From contig JAVJWR010000031.1 in the NCBI GenBank assembly GCA_040221975.1, positions 186,001 to 250,000 of the forward strand: a DNA stretch of 64,000 nucleotides. Reading direction: 5' to 3'. How positions within the stretch are numbered: position 1 is the first letter of the stretch; each line of letters starts with the position of its first letter. The notes below the pieces were generated by a model, which saw only the letters and a program-made list of their open reading frames with translations, made no database searches and was not told the DNA's origin. Source of the stretch: Haliea sp040221975. GTDB taxonomy: Bacteria; Pseudomonadota; Gammaproteobacteria; Pseudomonadales; Halieaceae. Below are positions 33,045-42,609 of this stretch, piece after piece. The position numbers and the translations under genes are program-made.

Positions 33045-34826
33045 TCAGGCGTCGAACATGGGCGCCACCCGCATGATCTCCTCGACGGTGGTCTGGCCGG
33101 AAGCAACCCGGGCGGCACCGGCCAGGCGCAGGGTGCGCATGCCTTCCGCCATGGCGACATTGCGCACCTCGCGCGCTTCCATCTGGGGCGTAATGCAGGC
33201 GGCCACAGCGGGGCTGTTGACCAGCAGTTCAAATATGCCCTGGCGGCCCATGTAGCCGGTGTCGCGACAGGTCTTGCAGCCCACCGGGCGCGCGATGCGT
33301 TCCGGCGCCGGCATCGTGAAGGGCTGCACCAGCTGCTCCCAGGCATCCAGATCCGTGGGGCCAAAAACCTTGCATGCGGTACACAGGATACGCACCAGGC
33401 GCTGGGACATGATGCCGCGCAGGGTAGCCTTGATCAGGTAGGCGGGCATGCCCAGCTCCAGCAGGCGGGCCACCGAGCCGGGGGAGTCGTTGGTGTGCAG
33501 CGTCGACAGCACCAGGTGGCCGGTGAGCGCTGCCTGTACCGCCATGTGCGCGGTCTCCAGGTCGCGAATCTCGCCGACCATGATGATGTCCGGATCCTGC
33601 CGCATCAGCGCGCGCACGCCGGAAGAAAAGTCCAGCTTGATGCCGTGATTGACCTGCATCTGATTGAAGCTGTCCTCTACCATCTCGATCGGATCCTCGA
33701 TGGTGCAGACGTTCACTTCCGGCGTCGCCAGCCGGCGCAGGGTCGAATAAAGCGTCGTGGTCTTGCCCGAGCCGGTGGGGCCGGTGACCAGCACAATGCC
33801 GTTACCGGTGGCGGTCATCGCCTGCCAGCGGCGCAGGTCGTCGTCCTCCAGCCCGAGCTCGGCAAAGCTCTTCTGCAGCAGGTCCGGGTCAAAAATCCGC
33901 ATCACCAGCTTCTCGCCAAATGCCGTCGGCAGGGTCGACAGGCGCAGCTCCACCTCGCCGCCACCGTGGGGCGAGCGGGTTTTCAGGCGCCCGTCCTGGG
34001 GCCGGCGCTTTTCCGCCACATCCATGCGCCCGAGGATCTTGATCCGGCTGGTGACCGCGGCGCAGACCTGCTGCGGCAATTCGTAGACGCTGTGCAGGAC
34101 ACCGTCGATGCGGAACCGGACATGACCCTGGTCACGCCGGGGTTCTATGTGGATATCCGAGGCGCGCTGCTCGAAGGCGTACTGCAGCAGCCAGTCGACG
34201 ATATTGACGATGTGCTGGTCATTGGCATCGGGCTCCTGTGTCGAACCCAGCTCCAGCATCTGCTCCAGGTTGACGACACCGGGCGCCGCGCCAGGCGCCA
34301 CACCGCTAGTGCGGGCGCCGCGCACCGAGCGCGCCATGCTGTAGAACTCCGCCGTATGGCGAGTGATGTCGCGCGGATCGGCCAGCACGCGGCGGATACG
34401 CTTGCGCAGGACATGTTCGAGGTTGCGCTCCCAGCTGCGAATCCAGGGCTCGGCACTGGCCACCACTACCTCGTCCCCGGTGACCTCCACGGCCAGAATC
34501 CGGTGACGCTGGGCGAAGGCCCTGGACATGACGTCGCTGATCGCGCCGACATTGATTTTCAGCGGGTCTATCTCGTGCACCGCCTGGCCGGTGCGCTCAC
34601 CCAACCAATGCAGCAGGGCCTCCATATCCAGGGTCTGGCCGGGGCGGGAGAGATCAGGAATCTTCTGTTCCGACAGAAAAACCAGCGGGTGCACACTGCC
34701 GATGCCAAGCCTCGCCAAACGCTCGCGATCCGCGTCCCCGAGACGTCCGGAGGCGTGAAGTTCCGTCACCAGGGAATACAGGTCAAGGGGTCGTTCGGCG
34801 TACTCCGGGCCGAATTTCGCGTTCAT
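33045..34826 (-). CDS. GspE/PilB-family secretion or pilus assembly ATPase
   Basis: A 593-residue ATPase. The N-terminal GspE/PilB domain is at about 1-150 and residues about 200-245 link to the core. The core contains QRASDIHIEPRRDQGHVRFR (Asp-box region), GPTGSGKTTTLYSTL (Walker A), TIEDPIEM, DPDIIMVGEIRDLETAHMA (Walker B) and TGHLVLSTLHTNDS (His box). A C-terminal zinc module is made by ILCTACK and GCKTCRDTGY. It powers type II secretion or type IV pilus assembly, but no other such genes are nearby, so it is an orphan. ATG 34826 is preferred because GAGG lies upstream; ATG 34868 lacks a ribosome site. Confidence 0.9.
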   Translation of the reverse strand: MNAKFGPEYAERPLDLYSLVTELHASGRLGDADRERLARLGIGSVHPLVFLSEQKIPDLSRPGQTLDMEALLHWLGERTGQAVHEIDPLKINVGAISDVMSRAFAQRHRILAVEVTGDEVVVASAEPWIRSWERNLEHVLRKRIRRVLADPRDITRHTAEFYSMARSVRGARTSGVAPGAAPGVVNLEQMLELGSTQEPDANDQHIVNIVDWLLQYAFEQRASDIHIEPRRDQGHVRFRIDGVLHSVYELPQQVCAAVTSRIKILGRMDVAEKRRPQDGRLKTRSPHGGGEVELRLSTLPTAFGEKLVMRIFDPDLLQKSFAELGLEDDDLRRWQAMTATGNGIVLVTGPTGSGKTTTLYSTLRRLATPEVNVCTIEDPIEMVEDSFNQMQVNHGIKLDFSSGVRALMRQDPDIIMVGEIRDLETAHMAVQAALTGHLVLSTLHTNDSPGSVARLLELGMPAYLIKATLRGIMSQRLVRILCTACKVFGPTDLDAWEQLVQPFTMPAPERIARPVGCKTCRDTGYMGRQGIFELLVNSPAVAACITPQMEAREVRNVAMAEGMRTLRLAGAARVASGQTTVEEIMRVAPMFDA

Positions 34827-34911
34827 CAGTTGGGGCCTCGCGGGGTCCGTCTGCGATTGTTGGACCATGCTATCACAGCACGGCGGCCCGACGCGGGCAG
34901 CTGCAGCCGGT

Positions 34912-34940
34912 GTGACAGACGCCCACCCCTCCCCTATACT
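34912..34940 (+). promoter_or_regulatory. Sigma-70-type promoter of the PhoU-like/pit operon
   Basis: GTGACA (34912-34917, five of six to consensus) and TATACT (34935-34940, five of six) are separated by exactly 17 bp. The start site would fall about 20 bp before the AGGGGAG ribosome site of the downstream gene. I see no Pho box here, unlike at 1192. Confidence 0.65.
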
Positions 34941-34967
34941 TCGCGCCTGCATCCAGGGGAGTACCGC

Positions 34968-35648
34968 ATGCCCAGCTCGAATCCGTTAAGCAGCCTCTTT
35001 GGCAGATCACCCATCAGACCCATCCAGGAGCACATGCAGGTTGCCAATGACGCCGCGCAACTGTTGCCGGCGTTTATCGAGGCCGCCCAGAGCGATGACT
35101 GGGATAGCGCCAGTGAAATCTTCAACCGCATCAGTGATGCCGAGGGAGAAGCGGACAAGCTCAAGCGCTCGGTGCGGCGTCATCTCCCCAACAGCCTGTT
35201 CCTGCCAGTCCCGCGCTCGGACCTGCTGGAGCTGGTCACGATCCAGGACCATGTCGCCAATACCGCCAAGGATGTGGCCGGCCTGATGCTGGGGCGACAA
35301 ATGCAGTTCCCGGAAAAGCTGGAAAAACCGTTGCTGGAGTTCGTCAAGGCCTGCACCGCCACCTGCGAGCAGGCCCTGGTGGCGATTCGCGAGCTGGATG
35401 AACTGCTGGAGGTCGGTTTCAGCGGCCGCGAAGTGGTCCATGTCGAGGGCCTGATCAAGGAACTGGACAAGCTGGAAGGCCGTACCGACAAGCAGTCACA
35501 GGCCCTGCGGGCGAGATTGTTCAAGCTGGAGAAGAAACTGTATCCGGTGGATGTGATGTTTTACTACAAGGTCATTGAACTGCTCGCCGGCCTCGCCGAC
35601 TCCGCTGAGCGGGTGGGGCACCGCCTGCAGATCCTGATAGCAAAATAG
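34968..35648 (+). CDS. DUF47/TIGR00153 PhoU-like protein
   Basis: A 226-residue all-helical protein. The N-terminus SSLFGRSPIRPIQEHMQVAND is the TIGR00153 opening. Long amphipathic helices with acidic metal-cluster patterns follow, for example ISDAEGEADKLKRSVRRHL and LEVGFSGREVVHVEGLIKELDKLE. These are the E-x-x-x-D signatures of PhoU-like iron-binding folds. AGGGGAG precedes ATG 34968. It lies 9 bp before the pit gene, and such proteins are thought to regulate or gate the adjacent Pit phosphate transporter. The frame extending far upstream is antisense to the GspE gene. Confidence 0.88.
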   Translation: MPSSNPLSSLFGRSPIRPIQEHMQVANDAAQLLPAFIEAAQSDDWDSASEIFNRISDAEGEADKLKRSVRRHLPNSLFLPVPRSDLLELVTIQDHVANTAKDVAGLMLGRQMQFPEKLEKPLLEFVKACTATCEQALVAIRELDELLEVGFSGREVVHVEGLIKELDKLEGRTDKQSQALRARLFKLEKKLYPVDVMFYYKVIELLAGLADSAERVGHRLQILIAK

Positions 35649-35657
35649 GAACCAACG

Positions 35658-36935
35658 ATGGAGATTATTGCGGAATACGGCACCATTCTGCTGGTCCTGG
35701 CCTGCCTGTTCGGATTCTTCATGGCCTGGGGCGTCGGCGCCAACGATGTCGCCAATGCCATGGGCACATCAGTCGGTTCCCGTGCCCTGACGCTGAAACA
35801 AGCCATACTGGTCGCGATGGTATTCGAGTTCCTAGGCGCCTACCTGGCCGGGGGCGAGGTCACCTCCACTATCCGCAAGGGCATCATCGATGCCGAGTCC
35901 ATGGCAGACCAGCCGGAACTGATGGTCTACGGGATGCTGTCGGCGCTGCTGGCAGCGGGTACCTGGCTCATGATCGCCAGTATCAAGGGCTGGCCAGTAT
36001 CAACCACCCACTCCATCGTCGGCGCCATCGTCGGCTTCGCGGCAGTCGGAATCGGCGTCGAGGCGGTGCACTGGGGCAAGGTCGGGACCATCGCCGCCAG
36101 CTGGCTCGTTTCACCCCTGCTTGCGGGGACCCTCTCCTATGCCCTGTTCATGAGTGTAAAGATACTGATCCTGGACACCGACGACCCCTTCCGTCGCGCC
36201 AAGAAGTTCATCCCCATGTATATGTGGATGGTGGGCTTCATGATCGCCATGGTCACCCTGGTGAAAGGTTTGAAGCATGTCGGCCTGCATCTGGACCTGG
36301 GGCTGGGCAGCGACTTTGCCAATGCGCTACCGCTGGCCGCGGTCACCGGCCTGTTGGTGGCCGGTATCGGCAGCCTGCTGCTGCGCAGAATCACGGAGCT
36401 GCCCAACCAGGAGCACCGCTACGCCAACGTGGAACGGGTCTTCGGTATCCTGATGATCTTCACCGCCTGCGCCATGGCCTTTGCCCACGGCTCCAACGAT
36501 GTCGCCAATGCCGTCGGTCCGCTGGCAGCGGTCGCCAACACCGTCCTGTCCGGCGGCGTTATTTCCTCCCAGGCACCGCTGCCCTGGTGGATCCTGATGG
36601 TCGGCGCCCTGGGTATCGTGGTGGGCCTGGTTACCTATGGCTGGAAAGTGATCCTGACGGTGGGCCGCAAGATTACCGAACTGACCCCCAGCCGCGGCTT
36701 TGCCGCGGAACTGGGGGCGGCATCCACCGTGGTACTGGCGTCGGGTACCGGCCTGCCGATCTCCACCACCCACACCCTGGTCGGGGCCGTGCTCGGCGTC
36801 GGTTTTGCCCGCGGCATCGCTGCCCTCAACCTGCGCACCATCGGCACCATATTCATGTCCTGGGTCATTACCTTGCCAGCGGGTGCAGGCCTGGCAATCC
36901 TGTTCTTCTTCATGTTCAAAGGCATGTTCGGCTAG
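35658..36935 (+). CDS. pit: Low-affinity inorganic phosphate transporter (Pit family)
   Basis: A 425-residue membrane permease with about ten hydrophobic segments. The duplicated PF01384 signatures are WGVGANDVANAMG near residue 25 and AHGSNDVANAVGP near 280. Each half also has the gating motif WPVSTTHSIVGAIVG or LPISTTHTLVGAVLG. It imports phosphate with protons or sodium, possibly as a metal-phosphate complex. The PhoU-like regulator immediately upstream forms the usual pair. argE begins 15 bp downstream, so transcription may continue into the arginine genes. Confidence 0.95.
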   Translation: MEIIAEYGTILLVLACLFGFFMAWGVGANDVANAMGTSVGSRALTLKQAILVAMVFEFLGAYLAGGEVTSTIRKGIIDAESMADQPELMVYGMLSALLAAGTWLMIASIKGWPVSTTHSIVGAIVGFAAVGIGVEAVHWGKVGTIAASWLVSPLLAGTLSYALFMSVKILILDTDDPFRRAKKFIPMYMWMVGFMIAMVTLVKGLKHVGLHLDLGLGSDFANALPLAAVTGLLVAGIGSLLLRRITELPNQEHRYANVERVFGILMIFTACAMAFAHGSNDVANAVGPLAAVANTVLSGGVISSQAPLPWWILMVGALGIVVGLVTYGWKVILTVGRKITELTPSRGFAAELGAASTVVLASGTGLPISTTHTLVGAVLGVGFARGIAALNLRTIGTIFMSWVITLPAGAGLAILFFFMFKGMFG

Positions 36936-36949
36936 ACCCGGGAGCAGCA

Positions 36950-38101
36950 ATGAGCCAGCACGAGCAACAGATCATCCGCCAGCTGCAGGCTCTGGTCGGC
37001 ACCGCATCGGTGAGTTCCACCGACCCGTCCTGGGACCAGGGCAATCGCGGCGTGGTCGAGCTGCTGGCGGGCTGGCTGGGCGACCTGGGCTTTGCGACCG
37101 AAATCACCGACGTCTCCGAGGACGGTCGCAAGGCCAACCTGATCGCCACTCTGGGGGCCGGTCCCGGCGGCCTGGTGCTGGCCGGGCATACCGATACCGT
37201 GCCCTTTGACGAAGGTCGCTGGCACTCCGATCCGCTCGCGCTCACCGAGCGCGACCAGCGACTCTACGGGCTCGGCAGCACCGACATGAAGGGCTTTTTC
37301 CCGCTTGCCATCGCCGCCGCCAGGGCTTTTGTCGACACGCCGCTCAAACAGCCGCTGATCATCCTTGCCACTGCCGACGAAGAGAGCTCCATGAACGGTG
37401 CGCGCGCCCTCGCGGCCGCCGGGCAGCCGCGGGGGCGGGCGGCCATCATCGGCGAACCCACCTCGCTGGTGCCCGTGCGCCTGCACAAGGGCATCATGAT
37501 GGAGTCCATCCAGGTCACCGGCAGTGCCGGCCATTCCTCCAATCCGGCGCTGGGGGTGAATGCGATCGATGTCATGCACGGCGTCCTGTCCGAGCTGATG
37601 CTGTTCCGGCAGGAGCTGGCGCAGCGCTACAGCAACAGTGCCTTCGAGGTGGCATTCCCCACCCTCAACCTCGGCTGTATCCACGGCGGTGACAGCCCCA
37701 ACCGCATCTGTGGCGGCTGCGAATTGCATTTCGACCTGCGCCTGACCCCGGCAGCGGCGGCCGCTGGCGTGCGCCAGGACCTGGAGCAGCGGCTACAGCG
37801 CATCGCCGCCAGGTCCGGTGCCGGCATTGCCCTGCGGCCGCTGGTGGAACCGGTACCGCCCTTCGAGCAGGCCGCGGACAGCGAGCTGGTACGGCTGGCG
37901 GAAAAGCTTACCGGCCACAGCGCCAGGGCCGTCGGTTTCGCCACCGAAGCACCGTTCCTGCAGGCGCTGGGCATGGAGACGATCGTGATGGGGCCCGGTT
38001 CCATCGATCGTGCCCACCAGCCCGATGAGTATCTGGAGCTGGACCAGATCCAGCCCTGTATCGACCTCCTGCAACAGTGCATCGCCCGCTACTGCCTGTA
38101 A
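36950..38101 (+). CDS. argE: Acetylornithine deacetylase
   Basis: A 383-residue M20 metallohydrolase. LAGHTDTVPFD supplies the first metal His and Asp, GLGSTDMKGFFPLA the bridging Asp, and TADEESSMNGARAL the catalytic and metal glutamates. The dimerisation domain begins at about residue 175 (LHKGIMMESIQVTGSAGHSSNP), and ATEAPFLQALGMETIVMGPGS closes the metal site. It removes acetyl from N-acetylornithine in the linear arginine pathway. GGGAG precedes ATG 36950. It is followed by argA, so the pathway's acetyl-adding and acetyl-removing steps are adjacent. Confidence 0.93.
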   Translation: MSQHEQQIIRQLQALVGTASVSSTDPSWDQGNRGVVELLAGWLGDLGFATEITDVSEDGRKANLIATLGAGPGGLVLAGHTDTVPFDEGRWHSDPLALTERDQRLYGLGSTDMKGFFPLAIAAARAFVDTPLKQPLIILATADEESSMNGARALAAAGQPRGRAAIIGEPTSLVPVRLHKGIMMESIQVTGSAGHSSNPALGVNAIDVMHGVLSELMLFRQELAQRYSNSAFEVAFPTLNLGCIHGGDSPNRICGGCELHFDLRLTPAAAAAGVRQDLEQRLQRIAARSGAGIALRPLVEPVPPFEQAADSELVRLAEKLTGHSARAVGFATEAPFLQALGMETIVMGPGSIDRAHQPDEYLELDQIQPCIDLLQQCIARYCL

Positions 38102-38174
38102 ATATTCCATTAGTCCCGGGAGCCGGCTTTCGGTACCCTTGACGACCATTGCCAGCAAAACCGGAAGCATCGAC

Positions 38175-39479
38175 GTGACCACCCCCAGCCGCAACCATAT
38201 CCGCTGGTTCAGGAATACGGCGCCTTACATCAATTCCCATCGGTCGCGGACGTTCGTCCTGATGCTGGGGGGCGATGGCGCCCAGGATCCCAACTTTGCC
38301 ACCATTCTCCACGACATGGCCCTGCTGCACAGCCTGGGGGTACGCCTGGTACTGGTTCACGGCAACCGGCCACAGATTGACGCCCGCCTGGAGCAGGCCG
38401 GCATTCCCAGTCGCTTCCACGACAACATGCGCATCACCGACAGCGCCAGCATGCACCACGTCACCGATGCCGCCGCCTCCCTGCGCGCGCAGATCGAAGC
38501 CCTGCTGTCCATGGGCCTGCCCAACTCCCCCATGCAGGGGGCGCGAATCCGGGTTTGCTCCGGCAACTTCGTTACCGCCAGGCCGCTGGGGGTCGTGAAT
38601 GGCGTCGATTACCAGCACACCGGCCGGGTGCGTCGCGTCGACCGCGAGGGTATCCAGCAGCAACTGGCGATGGGCTCCATTGTGTTGCTGTCGCCGCTGG
38701 GTTACTCACCCACCGGGGAAATCTTCAACCTGATGCTGGAGGATATCGCAGTGCACTGTGCCGCCAGCATCGGCGCCGACAAGCTGCTCCTGTTCGGTGC
38801 GGCAGCCGGCATCCAGGGCGGCGACGGCAGGCTGCTGCGGCAGCTCACGGTGGCCGACCTGGCTGGTCTGGAAGTCCCGGACCCGGAACAGGCGCGGCTG
38901 CTGGCGACCGCGCGGCGCGCCTGCGTCGCCGGCGTGTCGCGCTGCCACATCATCAGTTATCGCGACGACTGCGCCCTGCTGGAGGAGCTGTTTACCCATG
39001 ATGGCAACGGCACCCTGGTAGCCAAGGATGATTTCGAGCAAACCCGCAGCGCGACCATCGACGATGTCGGCGGTATCCTAGAGCTGATTGAGCCGCTGGA
39101 GCGGGAGGGAGTACTGCTGAAGCGTTCGCGGGAACTGCTGGAGAACGAAATCCGCCAGTTCCGCATCATCGAACGCGATGGCCGCATCATCGCCTGTGCC
39201 GCCCTCTATCCCTTTGCCGAAGAGGGCTGTGGGGAAGTGGCCTGCATCGTTTCGCATCCGGACTATCGCGGCGGTCGCCGCGGCCAGCGTCTGTTGCAGG
39301 AGTTGGAGCGGGAGGCCCGGAACCAGGGTCTGGACCGCGTGTTTGTGCTGACCACCCAGACGGCGCACTGGTTCCTGGAGCAGGGCTTCGAGGAGCGGCC
39401 GCGGGATGCGCTGCCAGCGCAGAAGCAGGCCCTGTACAATCTGCAGCGCAACTCCAAGGTCTTCTTCAAGACACTCTAG
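38175..39479 (+). CDS. argA: N-acetylglutamate synthase
   Basis: A 434-residue two-domain enzyme. The amino acid kinase-like domain covers about 1-290 (TFVLMLGGDGAQDPNFATILHD, LVLVHGNRPQIDARL). A GNAT acetyltransferase domain covers about 295-434, with the acetyl-CoA loop CIVSHPDYRGGRRGQRLL. The reaction is acetyl-CoA plus glutamate to N-acetylglutamate, the committed and arginine-inhibited step. GTG 38175 is taken as the start, with CGGAAG upstream, because it opens with the conserved FRNTAPYINSHRSRTFV sequence and no ATG is suitably placed. ArgA fits better than the bifunctional ArgJ or ArgB families. Confidence 0.94.
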   Translation: MTTPSRNHIRWFRNTAPYINSHRSRTFVLMLGGDGAQDPNFATILHDMALLHSLGVRLVLVHGNRPQIDARLEQAGIPSRFHDNMRITDSASMHHVTDAAASLRAQIEALLSMGLPNSPMQGARIRVCSGNFVTARPLGVVNGVDYQHTGRVRRVDREGIQQQLAMGSIVLLSPLGYSPTGEIFNLMLEDIAVHCAASIGADKLLLFGAAAGIQGGDGRLLRQLTVADLAGLEVPDPEQARLLATARRACVAGVSRCHIISYRDDCALLEELFTHDGNGTLVAKDDFEQTRSATIDDVGGILELIEPLEREGVLLKRSRELLENEIRQFRIIERDGRIIACAALYPFAEEGCGEVACIVSHPDYRGGRRGQRLLQELEREARNQGLDRVFVLTTQTAHWFLEQGFEERPRDALPAQKQALYNLQRNSKVFFKTL

Positions 39480-39495
39480 GAAAAGGTACCCAGCA

Positions 39496-41340
39496 ATGCC
39501 CGCATATCGTTCCAAGACGTCCACCCACGGCCGCAACATGGCCGGCGCCCGCGCCCTCTGGCGCGCCACCGGCATGCAGGACGGCGATTTCGGCAAGCCG
39601 ATCATCGCCGTGGTCAACTCCTTCACCCAGTTCGTGCCGGGGCACGTGCACCTGAAGGACCTGGGCCAGCTGGTGGCGCGGGAAATCGAATCCGCCGGCG
39701 GCGTGGCCAAGGAATTCAATACCATCGCCGTGGACGACGGCATCGCCATGGGCCATGACGGCATGCTCTACAGCCTGCCCAGCCGCGACATCATCTCGGA
39801 CTCGGTCGAGTACATGGTCAATGCCCACTGCGCCGATGCCATGGTCTGCATTTCCAACTGCGACAAGATCACCCCCGGCATGCTCAATGCAGCGATGCGC
39901 CTGAACATCCCGGTGGTGTTCGTGTCCGGCGGGCCGATGGAAGCCGGCAAGACGGCCCTGTCCGAGCACAAGCTGGACCTGGTCGATGCCATGGTCATCG
40001 CCGCCGACACCGACGCCAGCGACGAGAAAGTTGCCGAGTACGAACGTTCGGCCTGCCCCACCTGCGGCTCCTGCTCCGGCATGTTCACCGCCAACTCCAT
40101 GAACTGCCTGACCGAGGCCCTGGGCCTTTCCCTCCCCGGCAACGGCTCCACCCTCGCCACCCACGCCGACCGGGAGCAGCTGTTCCTGCGCGCGGGCAGG
40201 ACCGTGGTGGAGCTGTGCAAACGCTACTACGAACAGGATGATGCCAGCGTCCTGCCGCGCAATATCGCCAGTTTCCAGGCTTTCGAGAATGCCATGTGCC
40301 TGGACATCGCCATGGGCGGCTCCACCAACACCATCCTGCACTTGCTGGCGGCGGCCCAGGAGGCGGAACTGGACTTCACCCTGCAGGACATCGACCGCCT
40401 GTCCCGGAAGGTGCCGCAATTATGCAAGGTGGCTCCCAATACACCGCTCTACCACATGGAAGATGTGCACCGGGCCGGCGGCATCATGGCCATTCTCGGC
40501 GAACTGGACCGCGCCGGGCTGCTGCACCGCGACTGTCCCACAGTACACAGCCCCAGCATGGCAGCGGCACTGGCACAGTGGGATATCGTGCAAACCGGGG
40601 ATGAGGCAGTGCATACCTTCTACCGGGCGGGCCCCGCGGGCATTCCCACCCAGACCGCCTTCAGCCAGAGCACCCGCTGGCCCAGCCTGGACCTGGACCG
40701 GGAGGGCGGCTGTATCCGCAACCTCGAGCATGCCTTCTCCCTTGAGGGCGGCCTCGCGGTGCTGTTCGGCAACATTGCCCTGGACGGTTGCGTGGTCAAG
40801 ACGTCGGGCGTCGATGAAAGTATCCTCAAGTTCTCCGGGCCCGCCTTTATCTGCGAGAGCCAGGAAGGCGCCGTGGCGGACATTCTCGAGGACCGGGTAC
40901 AACCCGGCGACGTGGTGATCATCCGCTATGAGGGCCCACGAGGCGGCCCGGGGATGCAGGAGATGCTCTATCCCACCAGCTACCTGAAATCGAAGGGTCT
41001 GGGCAAGGCCTGCGCCCTGCTCACCGACGGCCGCTTTTCCGGTGGTACCTCGGGGCTGTCCATCGGCCACGTCTCCCCGGAAGCGGCATCGGGTGGTGCC
41101 ATTGCCCTGGTGGAGCAGGGTGACATCATCGAGATCGACATTCCCAACCGCAGTATCAACGTCAAGTTGAGCGACGAGGAGCTGGTGGCGCGCCGGCAGG
41201 CCATGGAGGCACGGGGCAGAGAGGCGTGGAAACCCGCGCTCCAGCGGCCGCGCAAGGTCAGCGCCGCGCTCAAGGTCTACGCCAGCATGGTCACCAGTGC
41301 GGACAAGGGCGCTGTGCGGGACCTCTCGCTGCTCGACTAG
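39496..41340 (+). CDS. ilvD: Dihydroxy-acid dehydratase
   Basis: A 614-residue protein of full length. Iron-sulfur ligand cysteines appear in CISNCDKITPGML and ACPTCGSCSGMFTANSMN. GGSTNTILHLLAAAQEA, EGPRGGPGMQEMLYPTSYL and TDGRFSGGTSGLSIGHVSPEAA are the expected IlvD/Edd signatures. It dehydrates dihydroxy-isovalerate and dihydroxy-methylvalerate in valine and isoleucine synthesis; leuA and ilvE also occur in this window. The Edd alternative is unlikely because the N-terminus SKTSTHGRNMAGARALWRA is IlvD-type. The ATG is preceded by AGGAAAAGG across the argA stop. Confidence 0.96.
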   Translation: MPAYRSKTSTHGRNMAGARALWRATGMQDGDFGKPIIAVVNSFTQFVPGHVHLKDLGQLVAREIESAGGVAKEFNTIAVDDGIAMGHDGMLYSLPSRDIISDSVEYMVNAHCADAMVCISNCDKITPGMLNAAMRLNIPVVFVSGGPMEAGKTALSEHKLDLVDAMVIAADTDASDEKVAEYERSACPTCGSCSGMFTANSMNCLTEALGLSLPGNGSTLATHADREQLFLRAGRTVVELCKRYYEQDDASVLPRNIASFQAFENAMCLDIAMGGSTNTILHLLAAAQEAELDFTLQDIDRLSRKVPQLCKVAPNTPLYHMEDVHRAGGIMAILGELDRAGLLHRDCPTVHSPSMAAALAQWDIVQTGDEAVHTFYRAGPAGIPTQTAFSQSTRWPSLDLDREGGCIRNLEHAFSLEGGLAVLFGNIALDGCVVKTSGVDESILKFSGPAFICESQEGAVADILEDRVQPGDVVIIRYEGPRGGPGMQEMLYPTSYLKSKGLGKACALLTDGRFSGGTSGLSIGHVSPEAASGGAIALVEQGDIIEIDIPNRSINVKLSDEELVARRQAMEARGREAWKPALQRPRKVSAALKVYASMVTSADKGAVRDLSLLD

Positions 41341-42549
41341 GTGGCCACCGCAGCGCGCGTGTCGGCCCTCGCCGAGCCCGCCTTCAGGCGCTATTTCTGG
41401 TCCAGCTGCCTGTCGACGCTGGCCACCTGGGTGCTGCGTTTCCTGCTCGGTTGGAGCGCCTGGGCGCTGACCGGCACCGCGACCTGGGTGGGTATTGTCA
41501 GCGCCGCAATGCTGCTGCCCACTTTCCTGCTGTCCCCCGTGTTCGGGGTGGTCTCGGACCGGATCAATCCCCGCAATGGCATGCTGGCCACCCTGCTCGG
41601 GCAGGGTCTGGTGGCCGCTGCAGCAGGTAGCGCCGAGTTGTTGGGCGTGTTCGGGCTGGGGCCGCTGCTGTTTCTGGCCACGGTTGGCGGCGCCATCACC
41701 GCGGCCCACCAGCCCCTGCGCCTTGCGCTATTGCCGCGCCTGGTGTCCCGGGGTGTGCTACCGGGCGCGATCGGCGTATCCGCTGTCGTCTTCAACAGTT
41801 CCCGCATCCTGGGTCCGGCCCTGGGCGGCTGGCTGCTGAGCCGGGCGTCGGCCGGCAGCGCCTATCTGGTGGCCGCGGGCCTGTTCGCGGCGGGGTTGCT
41901 GTTGCTGGCGCGCATCAGGCTGGCGCCCCGGGCCGCGGCGCCGGCGGGCTCTACGCTGCTGGAAGAAATGGTGGCGGGCCTGCGCTTTGTACACTCGCAT
42001 CGGGGAATCCGCGTCATCCTCGGCTTTACCCTGCTCAATGGCCTGCTCGGACGCACGGTGATCGAATTGCTTCCCGCCATTTCCGGGAAGTTGCTGGCCG
42101 GCAATGCCAGCACCCTGGCGACCCTGACCGCTACGGCCGGGGCCGGCGCCATCCTCGGCGGGCTGCTTGTGGCGCGGCGCCGCAATGCCGGCGATGGTCT
42201 GCTGCGGCTGGTAGTGTGGAGCCAGATCGCGGGATCCCTGTCCCTGTTGCCGATTGCCTGGGCCGCGAACACGCTGCGACTCGGCGTGATCATTTTTGTC
42301 CTCAGCATGGCGATGACCATCGCCGGCATCGGCAGCCAGGCACTGGCGCAACTGTCGACACCGGATACCTTCCGCGGCAGGGTCATGAGCCTGTGGGTGA
42401 TGGTGACCATGGGCGCCCCCGCCCTGGGCGCGCTGGCGCTGGGCCCGGCGGCGGACCGGCTCGGCTTTCCGCCGATATTGCTTGCCGCCGCGCTGCTGGT
42501 GGCAGCCGCCAGCGTCTGGCTCTACCGATCGAGAATGCCCGGCACCTGA
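41341..42549 (+). CDS. MFS permease (EntS/DUF894-like)
   Basis: A 402-residue transporter with about eleven to twelve hydrophobic segments. The start is GTG directly after the ilvD stop, with zero spacing and no ribosome site of its own, so it must depend on re-initiation. The loop between segments 2 and 3 has GVVSDRINPRNGML, the MFS D-R/K motif. FNSSRILGPALGGWLLSR and FRGRVMSLWVMVTMGAPALG are typical of the enterobactin exporter/DUF894 group. The substrate is unknown; export of a branched-chain intermediate is a guess from position only. Confidence 0.8.
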   Translation: MATAARVSALAEPAFRRYFWSSCLSTLATWVLRFLLGWSAWALTGTATWVGIVSAAMLLPTFLLSPVFGVVSDRINPRNGMLATLLGQGLVAAAAGSAELLGVFGLGPLLFLATVGGAITAAHQPLRLALLPRLVSRGVLPGAIGVSAVVFNSSRILGPALGGWLLSRASAGSAYLVAAGLFAAGLLLLARIRLAPRAAAPAGSTLLEEMVAGLRFVHSHRGIRVILGFTLLNGLLGRTVIELLPAISGKLLAGNASTLATLTATAGAGAILGGLLVARRRNAGDGLLRLVVWSQIAGSLSLLPIAWAANTLRLGVIIFVLSMAMTIAGIGSQALAQLSTPDTFRGRVMSLWVMVTMGAPALGALALGPAADRLGFPPILLAAALLVAAASVWLYRSRMPGT

Positions 42550-42609
42550 TGCCGGGTACTTGTTTGACAATGAACACTGAAACTCTGGATTCAGAGCCAA
42601 GAACCCACT

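Noticed and set aside
34827..34967. Pho box in front of the PhoU-like/pit operon
   Set aside because: Only an ordinary sigma-70 promoter is visible; no pair of CTGTCAT half-sites at 11-bp spacing.
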